Shown here one piece after another: positions 38,030 through 49,883 of a stretch of 64,000 bases of DNA. The translations under genes were made by a program, and so were the position numbers. The number at the start of each line of letters is the position of its first letter. Positions within the stretch are counted from its first letter, which is position 1. The notes under the pieces are model-generated. The model made no database searches. It saw only the letters and a program-made list of their open reading frames with translations, and was not told where the DNA came from. The DNA comes from Macrobrachium rosenbergii (Eukaryota > Arthropoda > Malacostraca > Decapoda > Palaemonidae), in NCBI RefSeq assembly GCF_040412425.1, contig NC_089782.1, positions 20,643,122-20,707,121 of the forward strand, given 5' to 3'.

Positions 38030-38119
38030 ATCATGATGACGTCACGGGAAACAGGTGACAACTCATCATGACGTGGCAGCAGCTGATTGGCTAAGACATG
38101 ATCGCACCTTTTTTTTTTA
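38030..38119 (+). promoter_or_regulatory. Promoter-like element: CRE, E-box, CRE-like site, inverted CCAAT box
   Basis: TGACGTCA (38037-38044) is a perfect palindromic CRE/ATF site. CAGGTG (38052-38057) is an E-box. TGACGTGG (38069-38076) is a CRE/ATF6-like site. GATTGG (38085-38090) is an inverted CCAAT box. All lie within 55 bp, just before a pyrimidine run and a leader that ends in a consensus splice donor. No TATA box is visible. The site density is seen. Promoter function is inferred. Confidence 0.5.
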
Positions 38120-38236
38120 TCTCAATTGTCTTATTTCGTCGAGTGCCGTCGTTGGTGTGAAGGTGTTCGAGTGTCGTTCGTCACCCGAGTGTCTATCATC
38201 GCTGTCATATTAATCATTTGTTTGTGGAAGTAATCG
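38120..38236 (+). other. Candidate non-coding first exon of a spliced gene
   Basis: This segment has higher CG dinucleotide content than its surroundings (TTTCGTCGAGTGCCGTCGTT), contains no ATG, and ends TAATCG followed by GTAAGT at 38237. It sits immediately downstream of the CRE/CCAAT cluster. The exact start is a guess (CTCAATTG near 38121 is initiator-like). Joined to the exon at 42856, the frame of the downstream ATG has an upstream TGA within this exon (in GGTGTGAAGG), so translation would begin in exon 2. Confidence 0.4.
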
Positions 38237-38275
38237 GTAAGTTATTTTTTTATTAACTTTTCGTGGCGATAACAC

Positions 38276-38590
38276 CTTGATATTGTGTTGATAAAGTTAA
38301 GGAGTGTGTTATAGTTCATAGGGTTGGGCTCTCAAACCAGGTGACCGGTTATGGCTCCTATTTTTCCTATTACCAAATTTGCTTTTTTCATTAGATTTAT
38401 TAATACTTTGTGATGCTGATTGTTCAAATATCTTGATATCGTGTTAACCAAGTTAGGGAGCTTGTTATAGTTCATGGGCTTGAAATACGAGATGCCTTTG
38501 AAACCAGATGACCGGTTATGGCTCCTATGTTTTCTAGTACCGAAATTGCTTTTCCCCTTAATTAACATTTTGTGATGCTGATGATTATGT
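38276..38590 (+). repeat. Two-copy tandem duplication in intron 1
   Basis: CTTGATATTGTGTTGATAAA to TTTGTGATGCTGATTG (38278 to about 38422) and CTTGATATCGTGTTAACCAA to TTTGTGATGCTGATGATT (38432 to about 38588) align along their length. They share GTTATAGTTCATGGGC, AACCAGRTGACCGGTTATGG and CTCCTATKTTT. The second copy has a roughly 15-bp insertion. ACCGGTTATGGCTCCTAT is identical in both. Confidence 0.8.
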
Positions 38591-40258
38591 ATATGTTTTT
38601 GAGTTGCAAATATGGATTATGTATGTCAAATGTGGTCACAATTTGTAATTAGGTTTAGATTGCAACGGAAGTTTCTAGGCCTAGGCGGATGTTGGTTTAG
38701 AAAAAAAAAACCTTGGCTGATGCTTTGTTAGTAGTCATTTGTAGCACTGTTGATGGATTGACAGTATTCCATAGAATTTACAAATTCTGGGAAATAATTC
38801 CGTAGGATTACAGGTATTTATCAATAACTTGGGTATTTATGAAAGCTTGCACTGATGAACTGGTAGCCCGTAACCTAAACCATGTAAGCTGGTGATCTGT
38901 GAACTAGACCAATGTTCATGAAGTCAAAGTAAAAACTTTGTTACCAGAGCGTGAATATGTCCATATATATTGATTTGTTTAGCAATGCTATCGCCAAATA
39001 CCTGACAAATCACTAGACAATACATACGGTTTAATTTCTGTTAAGGAAATTAGTTAGGTAGTCATAGTACCGGTAACAAGTTTACGCCCGTTACAGGAGA
39101 CCTAGTACTAGACTCGGTTCCTACTTCGCGTAGGGATTACTGTATTACTTCCATTATCATCTGAACATGTTGAATGGGACAAGGAAAGGAAACGGAGGTA
39201 CTATATCGAAAACATTATGAGTTAAATTAGTTTTACCGTAATATGAGCTCCCTCCTTACGTGTAGCCATGTTGCTTGTTCGAGCAATAAAAATTCAAGTA
39301 TGACAATTCATTACATATGAAAGCTAGCAGTTCGAGAATGGTTATGAATATCCTATTTTTACGGACTGGGGCGTTCAAGCTGATGAAATTAGATTATCAT
39401 ATTCGGTAACCTGACAGCCTGCGAAATAGCCCGGCTTTTATACTTTTCCGCCAAGCAAAGAGGTAATGGCGGTGGAGAGTCGATTCACTCGCTCTGTGCT
39501 CTCTCATGTTCCGCAGAACAAAACTTATTCTCTGTGAAACTGGTTGTGTTGCACATTAAAAACCGCGCCATTTGAAAATGCAAGTGCCATTACATAAGTG
39601 CAACATGATTAGCAGAAGTTAGACATTGATTTGTCCTAGAAGATTCAGTAAATGGAAAGGCAGTGCTTAGGGGGTGTGCCGCTTGCCACTAAACCGGTTT
39701 CTCTCGGCTCGCCACGGGTCTCCTGAGGCCTCCCCCCCGGTAGTACTGTCTTGGTTCGTTCTAGGTATTGTCAGAAGCCCACAAATGAACGTCTTTTATT
39801 TTATTTCTCCTACTGGAAATCTATGTAGTTATTGCTGTAAACGATTTCCTTATTGAGAATTATTGTTCCATTTGAATTATAATGGCTGAAATAAAAGGCA
39901 TTGTTATCCAATTGGGTTTGTACCATAAAGCGTCAATAATATGGAGTGGCGATGCCCCTGCCGAGTGTGTGACCTCGGGTGGCCATATTGAAAGGTCTCG
40001 GTCCAGCTCACAGTACTGTTCTGTAGAGACGAAGCACTACGGCAACTTTACCTTTTTTTTCCCCTCTTTAATTATAAGAATATGCTATTTTACACGTAAA
40101 TTAATAACTATAAAATATATTCGTATTTCGAAATATTTCTATTCTGAGGTTTATTTGTGTTAAAGTACAGGAATTCTGCATTCTAACCGTACAATCTGAA
40201 ATATTGTTATTATTAATTATTATTACCTTATGAATATTACTAATAACATTTTACTATT
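38591..40258. other. Intron-like unique sequence
   Basis: Mostly AT-rich, with GC-richer islands at 39660-39770 (CCGCTTGCCACTAAACCGGT) and 39940-40010. No exon in this stretch could be placed in the 38-52 kb model. Confidence 0.35.
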
Positions 40259-40260
40259 AA

Positions 40261-40319
<59 letters not shown>
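40259..40319. repeat. (ATT)n microsatellite
   Basis: About 20 uninterrupted units. Preceded by interrupted ATT/TTA sequence from 40204. Confidence 0.95.
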
Positions 40320-40320
<1 letters not shown>

Positions 40321-40499
40321 TTGACCCAATTCCACAGAGAAAAAATATCTTACAAAAACAAGTTGACCTAAGCACTCCAGCATTGCGGTCAAGGCCTAAG
40401 CATCTGCTTTGGATCTAACCAATGTCTAGCACATAGTGGTTCCTGTAAATTACAGGACTTTCTTTGCATGGTCTAAAACACTGGCTAAACAGTAATGTA

Positions 40500-41710
40500 C
40501 AATCATTAAAACATAACACTTACCATACACTCAGCAACACTAAACACTCACTGAATACTCAACACTCACTGGGCATTCACTGTACACTAAATGCTCACTA
40601 AACACTCATAAAATGCTAAACACTCATTGAATACATAACACTCACTAGGCACTCACTATACATTAAACACTCACTAAACATTCACTAAATACTCATATAC
40701 ACTAACCACTCCTTTAAAGCACTCACTATACACTCAGTCTTAAATATGTTCATTAAATACTAAACATTCAATAAGCACTATACAGTAAACATTCACTAAG
40801 TAATCATTATATACTAAACATTCACTAAGCACTCTATACACCAAAACCTCACTAAACCCTAAACATTCATTAAACATTAAATACTCACTAAACCCTAAAT
40901 ACTCATTAAGCCCCTAAAGACTCACTGAACAGTCACTGAACATTCACTAATCACTCATTAAACACTCACTAAATACTTACACACTAAACATTCACCAAAA
41001 ACTAACATTCACAAAACTTTCACTAAACCTAAACATTCACCAAACATACACTGAATACTTACACACTAAACATTCACTAAAGACTAACTTTCACTAAACC
41101 TAACCACTCACTAAACACGTATACACTAAACCTAACCACTCACTAATCACTTACACACTAAGCATTCACTGAATACACTGCACACTAAACACTTTCACTA
41201 AACATTATTAAACCCTAACCACTCACTAAACATTTACTAAACACTCATAAACATTCACTAAACACTCATAAAACATTCACTAAACACTTACTAAATATTC
41301 ACCAAAACCCTAAACACACATTAAACATTCATTGAATACTTACACACTAAACATTCACTAAAGCCTAACCACTCACTCAAACACTTACACTAAACGTTCA
41401 ATAAACCTAAACTCACTAAACATTCACTGATTACTTACCCACTAAACAAACACTAAACCCTAAACACTTGTTAAACATTCACTAAACAGTTACTCATAAA
41501 CATTCACTGAATACTTACACGCTAAACATTCACTAAACCCTAAACACTCTCTAAACATTCACAAAACACTTACTCACTAAATAATCAATGAACCCTAAAC
41601 AATCACTAAATATTCAGTGAATACTTACACACTAAACACCTGCATATTTACACACCAAATATTCACTAAACCATAAACATTCACTAAACACTTACTTATC
41701 AAACATTCAG
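40500..41710 (+). repeat. 1.2-kb low-complexity array (CACTAAACATT)n
   Basis: CACTCACTAAACATTCACTA, ACACTTACACACTAAACATT and AACCCTAACCACTCACTAAA recur at a base period of about 10-11 bp with higher-order units near 45-60 bp. The plus strand is almost free of G for over 1 kb, an extreme strand asymmetry. Confidence 0.9.
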
Positions 41711-41794
41711 GATACAAAAAATCACAACCGCACGAAACCCCTATTCAATTTGCACGTTACCAGACCTTTAAATATGGCCCTAAAGCTCTGCAGC

Positions 41795-41937
41795 GCCGAC
41801 CTTGCGGAAGACCACCGAACTCCGTAGAGCTGGTATACAGATAGCACCTCCAAATATCTTACGGGCTGCTCTAGGAGCAGGACTCAAGCCCGTGCTGGCA
41901 CAAGGCCAGCTAAATCTGAAACAACATCCAGATATTT
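41795..41937 (+). repeat. Dispersed repeat family B
   Basis: GACCTTGCGGAAGACCACCG, AACTCCGTAGAGCTGGTA, GCTCTAGGAGCAGGACTC, GCCCGTGCTGGCACAAGGCC and TAAATCTGAAACAACA. The second half is shared with 23868-23930. GC-rich compared with its surroundings. Confidence 0.65.
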
Positions 41938-42855
41938 ACTGTCTATGGTTTATACTTGCATTGCATTATATTATCTACATTATCATTATTATCATCTCAA
42001 ATGTCATTACTCGGCTTTAGAACTTAAAGGCCTATCTTGACGGTTTTCCGAATGATATCAGTTACTTGCTGAGTTTGTTTGAAATTTATAAGCACTTTTT
42101 TTTCTCTCCGAGATAACGATAAGCCTCTTTAAGGTTCGTTAGTCTTGATCCATTTTAATTTTGACCCCTCGGCGTCAGCATTAAATGTTGGTGACGACTG
42201 CATTTGTAATAAACAGTTTTACCAGCCCCCTCCCCCCTTATGTAAGATATATATGTTAAGACATCGTATAGTTGAATAATTTTATAAAAGGAAAAATTCG
42301 TTGACAACAAACGTAAATTCGTTAACAAGGCATTTTACCCCGGGATTGGAACTCTAGGTCCAGTCCACACCATGGAATGGGGACGCTACCCTACACCCGA
42401 TCGTGAAGTGCATGAGAATTTCATTAACAGAAAGAATATTACTGCTTTTAAGCAACACATTGGGTACATAATCTGAGATGGCAGCATGGGTGATATCAAG
42501 GAAATGAACTGCCTTTGCCCTTATTCTTGTGGTATACCTTATTTTAATAGTGAATGAATACAAAAGTAATAATGGATAATTTAAAAATGATGGGGGGATG
42601 AAATGGGCTGCAGATAAATCGATTGCTGAACATCTCAGTATTATACTGTACTTGAAAATCAACTGGAAAATTCAGTAGGTGACCCAGCAGATTTGTCCCG
42701 GAACATTGACCTAAGAACTTAGTCTTACGTTACAAAAAAAAAATAAAAAAATAATAAATAAATAAAATAAAATAATTGGCAGTTTTCTCGAGAACTGCTA
42801 TCTCTTAAGACTTTTTTTTTATCTTTTATATCTCTTAAGACTGATTTGTTTTTAG
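41938..42855. other. Intron-like unique sequence ending in a pyrimidine tract
   Basis: No repeat recognised. A direct repeat, TATCTCTTAAGACT, occurs at 42799 and 42829 around a T-rich stretch. TGATTTGTTTTTAG forms the candidate acceptor at 42855. Confidence 0.35.
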
Positions 42856-42932
42856 TTGCCATGAAGAAGATGGCTGCTTCCAACTTGGAGAAGGCATCTT
42901 TTGCAGATAAAGTTCTGGAAAAGAATGTTTTG
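42856..42932 (+). CDS. Candidate exon 2 of unknown 73-aa protein (start codon)
   Basis: The acceptor TTTGTTTTTAG ends at 42855. The ATG at 42861 has context TTGCCATGA, with G at -3, and is the first ATG of the model mRNA. It encodes 24 residues beginning MKKMAASNLEKASFADK, and the frame stays open to GTTTTG followed by GTAATA (42933), a phase-0 donor of moderate quality. Without splicing the same frame runs on to TAG at 43052 (64 codons from this ATG), which is the alternative reading. The product is not recognised: it is basic, with no signal peptide or membrane segment. Confidence 0.35.
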
Positions 42933-43261
42933 GTAATACGATCTTCAAGGCTCCTAATAAAGTCACTGGAAATTAATGATACGAGGTATACCTCCAAAGA
43001 CATTGTTAATGTTGCTGATGGAAGCAGTCGAGTAGGATACATGACGTGGTAGAAGGTGCTGCAACACTGGAGATGTGCAAATTGAACCCGAAAATTATAA
43101 TTTGCAATGTTTATATTGTGGATTTTTATCTCCCGTTATTTCTTGATGTAAAATAGTTAAATCTATTCAAGAAGCCTACCACTGGTGGAACTGCCCTCAC
43201 CATTCTAAAATGTGAGCCTAAGTTCGAAAGGTTGTTCAGAATAACGATAATAAATTATTAT

Positions 43262-43312
43262 ACACACACACACACACACACATATATATACATATATATA
43301 TATATATATACA

Positions 43313-43381
<69 letters not shown>
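43262..43381. repeat. (CA)n-(TA)n microsatellite
   Basis: CA 43262-43282, then TA with one CAGTATA interruption at 43311. Confidence 0.96.
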
Positions 43382-43384
<3 letters not shown>

Positions 43385-43643
43385 CGTTGTTTATGAGAGA
43401 GAGAGAGTTATGGTTGTGTAATGTAGGAACGAAGGGCGAACGCGTGGTAAATGCGACTACTGTATAGGCATGGGATGCGGAAGTTTTTCTGAAGATGGTT
43501 CATCCTTGGATCAGCGGAAGGATAATTTTGGCATTAACTTTTTTATATGTATAACTATACCAGTTAAGAGAAAACTTGATATTTGCACCAGTTATCGTTT
43601 GTTTATTTAGAGTTACCATCTGTTATGGAAAAGAACTTAGTGT

Positions 43644-43645
<2 letters not shown>
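43382..43645. other. Intron-like unique sequence between (TA)n arrays
   Basis: Nothing supportable beyond a short GAGAGAGAGAG. Confidence 0.35.

Positions 43646-43714
<69 letters not shown>
43646..43714. repeat. (TA)n microsatellite
   Basis: Pure TA for about 68 bp. Confidence 0.97.
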
Positions 43715-45248
<1,534 letters not shown>

Positions 45249-45262
45249 GCACACACACACAC

Positions 45263-45341
<79 letters not shown>
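45249..45341. repeat. (CA)n-(TA)n microsatellite
   Basis: CA with one AACA break (45249-45293), then TA to 45341. Confidence 0.97.
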
Positions 45342-45344
<3 letters not shown>

Positions 45345-45762
45345 TATAAACTATAAACATTTACGTAGACAAGCGACTACATAACCAAGGACAGTCATTC
45401 TTCTTGCCCTACCGGTTATCTTGTCCGTAAACCTTCCTGTTGCTGCGGAGGTGATCTTGAACACAAACTACCGTTGTTAAGGTTTCATCACGGTAGCGGT
45501 TGCTGTTCGGTTGTTGGACTGACTGGCACGATTTTGGTGTAGATTTCGGCAATTCACCTTGTTTGCTATAGATGTTGAGTTATGGATACTGCAATTAACA
45601 AGTTTTCCTAGTTACGGGTAATTGTTGTGACGAGTGCTACTGTTCGGTACTGGTGATTTTAGTGGATTAAATATAATTATTTTAATTAAGTTTTTCTCAA
45701 GTGTTTTGATTGCGAATAACTACAGTCCCCGTTTTATTTCGATTGGTGGAAGCCAAACTGTT

Positions 45763-45806
45763 AACTTACTCGCCAAGTAAACTTTTAGCTTACTCGCCAA
45801 GTAAAG
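45763..45806 (+). repeat. 24-bp direct tandem repeat
   Basis: CTTACTCGCCAAGTAAA occurs at 45765 and 45789, separated by CTTTTAG. Confidence 0.85.
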
Positions 45807-45838
45807 CACAGGTTATTCAGTGTTCTCATAAATCTGCA

Positions 45839-45961
45839 ATGTCTGATAAGCCGTGGTTGGGTCGAATTGTTGGAGAATATAAGGTCGAAGATGTGAAACA
45901 TTCATGCGTGAAAATGCTGAAATTACAAGTTCATGAAGAAGAAAACATTATGTGGGCATAA
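45839..45961 (+). CDS. Small ORF, 40 codons, unrecognised
   Basis: ATG to TAA, encoding a peptide that begins MSDKPWLGRIVGEYKVEDVK and ends in an acidic EEEN motif. The preceding 200 bp is ATG-poor and GC-richer than average, so it could be a leader. There is no acceptor directly before it, no domain, and no homologue I recognise. It may be a chance frame, a remnant of a retroelement gag-like gene, or an alternative first coding exon of the gene modelled here. Confidence 0.15.
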   Translation: MSDKPWLGRIVGEYKVEDVKHSCVKMLKLQVHEEENIMWA

Positions 45962-46365
45962 CAGTGGTACATCATGATGTGGTAATTCGACTCGACAGCG
46001 CCAGTTGACATTATAATAAACTATTTTACGGCAATAAATGAGTCTACTTTGAACGGAGCATCAAGACAGTAAATAATTCGATCGATGTTGATTAGGCTAA
46101 GATGTCCCAGCTTGCACATTGCCCCAGTATGCTACTATTTTTACTAGGCCTCTAGCTCTTAATGGAAGAATAAGACTGTTGTTTGAATTTTGTGTGAATG
46201 TCTGTACAGCCTGAGTTACGGGACCGAGAATGTGGTTGTTGATTGTTGGATTGTTTTTCGTTTATCCCAGTCATTCACTTGATGTTATGTTCGCTGTTTG
46301 AATTGCAAATTTGTTTGTTGCGAATCGGTATATTTTTCCGTTGTTGAATGAAGTACTTGGAAATA

Positions 46366-46382
46366 ATTTATTATTATTATTA

Positions 46383-46437
<55 letters not shown>
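46366..46437. repeat. (ATT)n microsatellite
   Basis: About 23 ATT units with one ATC variant near 46380. Confidence 0.95.
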
Positions 46438-47312
46438 GTAGTTAAACCGAACATCCCACTTAACTCATAGGATGATCCAAAGGATTTATGTATAATAGAA
46501 AGGAATAGTGTTTTATTTTTCAAATGATATTGTTCTAGACAAAAGGAATCGCAGCTAAGCGACTAGTGCCTGTATTTTGTAAAATTATGAAGTGCTAATT
46601 ATTCTTGTGTTTTTCCCATGTCACAAACAGGCATCACCAGGCGTGAACTTAATGACTTCGTTAACTGTGGATCTACAGTTTTTCTCCCTTGTACAGCTCA
46701 TTAGACTTCGGTCGTAACTTGATTTTTCCATACTAATGAAACTCTGGGTCATGTTTTCATTGTACATCATGATTAATCCCATTTCACAACAACTTTTTTT
46801 TTTTTATATTACCATGAAGCTGTTCTACAGTGTTATTCGGTGATAACTGTTGCAATGGTTTGAGCAAGTCACTGTTTTCAGAGTCTGAGAAACTGGCATT
46901 ATGAAATACAGCATTGTATATGTATATATGTATGTATATATATAACATACTAGCTGACTAACTCCGGCATTCTTGAAAACTCTGAATAACAAACTCATGG
47001 GTGTGGCTGTTAAACTGAATAACGGTCACACAGGTAGTGGGAGGAGAGGAAAAGAGGAAAGGAGGTGGAAAGGGGGAAAGAAGCAGAAGATGAGGAGGAG
47101 GAGTAAAAGGGTAATTTTGTTAGATTAGTCCTGATCGGCGAAAGGTTAACTTATTTTCAATTTTAGGGTATCTTGACCTCAGTTATGTGTTTACTTTTTT
47201 TTACTCTGTCATAAAGCCAATCATAGTTTTATGTTTTTTCAAAGGTGAGAACTGTTTATTATATATGTATTTATCATTCATGTATTTATTATTAAAACAT
47301 TGTTTTTTTCAG
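46438..47312. other. Intron-like sequence with a possible dispersed repeat and a purine tract
   Basis: 46950-47030 (ACTAGCTGACTAACTCCGGC, then GGTGTGGCTGTTAAACTGAA) resembles a dispersed repeat type starting ACTAGCTGAC that I recall from invertebrates. It is followed by a 75-bp almost pure A/G tract (47036-47112). The 3' end is a T-rich tract ending TTTTTTTCAG. Confidence 0.35.
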
Positions 47313-47369
47313 ATGTTTGTCGCAAAGGATCTTCACCCAACCTCACATAGCAGTCTTCTGGAAGATGAG
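47313..47369 (+). CDS. Candidate exon 3 of unknown 73-aa protein
   Basis: The acceptor is TGTTTTTTTCAG and the donor GATGAG followed by GTGAGT, both close to consensus. The exon is 57 bp, exactly 19 codons in phase 0, and encodes MFVAKDLHPTSHSSLLEDE. The KDLHPTS..LLEDE arrangement faintly recalls the region D-L-x-P-x-S...E-D-E found in hAT/ZBED transposase-derived proteins. That is weak and could be coincidence. Confidence 0.4.
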
Positions 47370-47683
47370 GTGAGTTATTTCATCATCGTTACTGCTAGGC
47401 TGTGAAATCCTTTAATTTTTTTTATTTATTACTGTTTTGATAAAATAATAGAAGCTTTTTAACTAATTATTTTGTGAAAATTCGAGAAAATTTTGTTTTA
47501 CCGTGTTAAAACCACAGCTTGAATTTCTTTTCTCTGGGTTATTGAAATTATGGATAATTAGACTAATTGTTAACACCATTTTAACATCTCCAGTAACCCT
47601 AGCAAGTACAAGAGACGTCAAAATTACCAGATTGTGCTTCTGAAAATGTATTGTTTACCGTCTATCCTATGTAAGAGCTTTTA

Positions 47684-47696
47684 TACACACACGCAT

Positions 47697-47739
<43 letters not shown>

Positions 47740-47741
47740 CA
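47684..47741. repeat. (CA)n-(TA)n microsatellite
   Basis: CA with CGCATA interruption, then TA 47717-47740. It abuts the 5' end of the S2 SINE. Confidence 0.95.
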
Positions 47742-48014
47742 TAGTTCTTCGTTGGACTCGTCGGTACCGTCCTGGGCTAGCGCTCTGCAGGGTCCGCGTT
47801 CGAATCTCCACCCGGCCAATGAAGAATTAGAGGAATTTATTTCTGGTGATAGAAATTCATTTCTCGGTATAATGTGGTTCGGATTCCACAATAAGCTGTA
47901 GGTCCCGTTGCTAGGTAACCAATTGGTTCTTAGCCACGTAAAATAAGTCTGATCCTTCGGGCCAGCCTAGGAGAGCTGTTAATCAGATCAGTGGTCTAGT
48001 TAAACTAAGGTATA
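47742..48014 (+). mobile_element. tRNA-derived SINE family S2, full-length-like copy
   Basis: The head is GTTGGACTCGTCGGTACCGT, then CCTGGGCTAGCGCTC and CGCGTTCGAATCTCC, with box B GTTCGAATC at 47798-47806. The body is ATGAAGAATTAGAGGAATTT, TTCTGGTGATAGAAATTCAT, GTGGTTCGGATTCCACAATA, AATTGGTTCTTAGCCACGTA and CTGTTAATCAGATCAGTGG. It ends AAACTAAGGTATACTTATA. It lies within the intron between candidate exons 3 and 4. Confidence 0.9.
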
Positions 48015-49157
48015 CTTATATACTGTACATATATTTATATATATAATTTGTATATATACATATATGTGTGTGTGTGTATGTATGTGTCTGTGTATAAAAT
48101 TACTTTTGTAAATTTCATGTACAATTTACAAGCTCTACCGGTAGAAAAAATCCTTGTCAGTTGCTAGTGATGACAGGGTTTTAAGATGTATAAAAAGCTT
48201 CAGCGTTATGTCGAAATGATAGGCATTTTTCGTGTTTTCTACGGATTTTGATGTAAGATTGATGTTAAGTTTGATTGAATTGATAGACAAAAATTATAAT
48301 ATATTAGAGTTTTTTGGAAGAATTGAACCAATGTTTCTAGGTCTCCACTTTCTTCTGTATTGTGTACTTCCTGCTTGCTATAAGTCAGCAGAATTGGATG
48401 AAAATAGAACCATTCTCTGGTTGAATGAGAGTGGGGTAATAGTTGAGAAGAAACCCTGAGAAATAGAAAGTAAATTAACGACTTAGGTCATGTCTTCTTT
48501 AGTTCACAGAATAGTTTCTGATCATCTTGAGGTATTGCCGGGGAGGAAAAAACGTACTAGAGCCATTCAGGAAAATGTGGACGTTTAAGAATAATCTGAA
48601 TTGCATATGGTGGAAATCGTAATTCTCATGAGGAAAATGTATGGTATTTAAGTCAGATAAACAGAACCTGATATAATTTTGGGGTCTTGTAGGTGTGCCA
48701 TCACTGTGATGATAACATACTCCACGAAAGTAGAGTTATGTCAGTCAAAGTACGAGAGAATTCCGTGGTAATGCCTGTATTTGAGCGTCGACATTTGTAT
48801 ATATTGTGTGTGTGTAACCAGAATCTTAGTCTTCCTTGATATAAGGCAGACAAGATTTTTTGTATTTGGTTACAGAAGTCTTCCTTATACCAATGTAAAG
48901 CGAAAACAGCGAAAATTAAGAAAAAGTGAAGACTGTTTTCCGTTTTGTCTAGAGTTTGAACTTGAAGAACCAAGGTCCTATATGGCTATAAAAATAGATG
49001 GAACTGTCCCATTTTGATATCTTCAGCTGGGCTACAGCGGCCTACCTTTCCTCTCTCCACTTATCAGATGTCCCTCTTATCTTAAGTTGAAAGACTGATT
49101 TTATTTTATAATTTCAAACTCGGACATTTCCACCTAATCCTTTTCTCTTTTTTACAG
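48015..49157. other. Intron-like sequence with two short open frames
   Basis: Frames of 75 codons (48232-48459) and 78 codons (to 49017) are open on the plus strand. Neither starts with ATG nor shows a domain. The first contains a hydrophobic stretch, FLGLHFLLYCVLPAC. I regard both as probably non-coding, but the clustering of moderately long plus-strand frames in 45.7-52.4 kb is notable. Confidence 0.3.
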
Positions 49158-49180
49158 GTACAGTAGTCCATCTTCAAAAG
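49158..49180 (+). other. 23-bp exon-like segment, possible poison exon
   Basis: The acceptor CTCTTTTTTACAG and donor AAAAG followed by GTAAGT are both strong. The 23 bp resemble the start of candidate exon 4 at 50725 (GTACAGTAGTCCATCTTCAA versus GCACGATACTCCATCCTCAA). Inserted after exon 3 it would read GTA CAG TAG, stopping translation. Confidence 0.3.
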
Positions 49181-49289
49181 GTAAGTGGCTGAATATGTCT
49201 TTAAAATTAAAAAAATGATTATGCTTGAATTACATAATTATATATTTCTTGATCAAGTAATATATAATTATGAATAAGTACTACTGCAT

Positions 49290-49615
49290 CGTGACAGTGT
49301 TCCGGTTCCCCGTGGAAATTTTTTTAATCGAAATTTAACCTTCAACTTCATTGATTCGCCAATGAAATTAAGGTTAAATTTAGGAAAGGCTGATTGATTA
49401 GACGTGCGAAGTGGGTCATTTTCAAACGAATAAATGAACGATCGAGAGCTCTCGGGCGTCGCATAGTCATTTACCAAGCCCAGCTGAGTCCCGCTCTCAG
49501 AAATGCAGGTCGAAAAAGGAGGGCCGTTGGCGGAAGCTGGTTCCAGGACTTCATACCCTGAAATAATTCTCGAAAATGGCTCCGTCACCTGTTTGTGGTA
49601 AGTATATGGGAGATT
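49290..49615 (+). repeat. Diverged duplicate of 51355-51600
   Basis: Shared blocks in order are TTTTTTTRRTCGAWAT, ATGAAATTARGGYTARRTTT and CCTGAARTAAT..GAAAATRG, then CTRTTTGWG followed by GTAMGT. A donor-like GTAAGTAT at 49598 falls at the same relative place as GTACGT at 51586. This is an old segmental duplication within one intron region. Confidence 0.5.
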
Positions 49616-49798
49616 CGTGTGTTTATTTTGGAGTTATCCGTTAGCTTTCAAAATAACTTGATTTTATGAAGAATATTGGTTAATATTCTAATATTTTTAG
49701 AGATTACACTTTAGTTAACACCATGAACTATTAAAATAAAAAATTCCTGGAATTAAATAAGTAATTCATATTTCCTTAATTCTTTCCTCCTGAAGTAG

Positions 49799-49883
49799 CT
49801 CTTAGTTGCCGGTCCAGAAGGCTGATGTCAGCTGATGCCCCATCCCCTGAATTAAGTCCTAACAAACAAAAAAATTATAAAGG
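49799..49883 (+). other. Exon-like open segment, alternative chain
   Basis: The acceptor TCCTCCTGAAGTAG and donor AAAGG followed by GTGAGT bound 85 bp that is open in one frame (LSCRSRRLMSADAPSPELSP and onward, Ser/Pro-rich). It joins in frame to the 23-bp segment at 49158 when that is read in another phase (YSSPSSK). A continuation into exon 4 in that frame stops after nine codons. It is either a coincidence or part of an alternative transcript. Confidence 0.2.

Noticed and set aside
42725..43042. 105-codon minus-strand frame opposite candidate exon 2
   Set aside because: Its C-terminal part is T/A-run derived (FYFIYLLFFYFFF). The plus-strand frame has an ATG in good context and splice signals, the minus-strand one does not.
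48232..49017. Two 75-78 codon plus-strand frames as exons
   Set aside because: Neither has consensus acceptor and donor at its ends, and neither frame fits the phase of the modelled gene. Kept only as a note.
49268..49588. 106-codon minus-strand frame
   Set aside because: The homologous block at 51.36 kb does not preserve it, and no promoter or splice site supports it.
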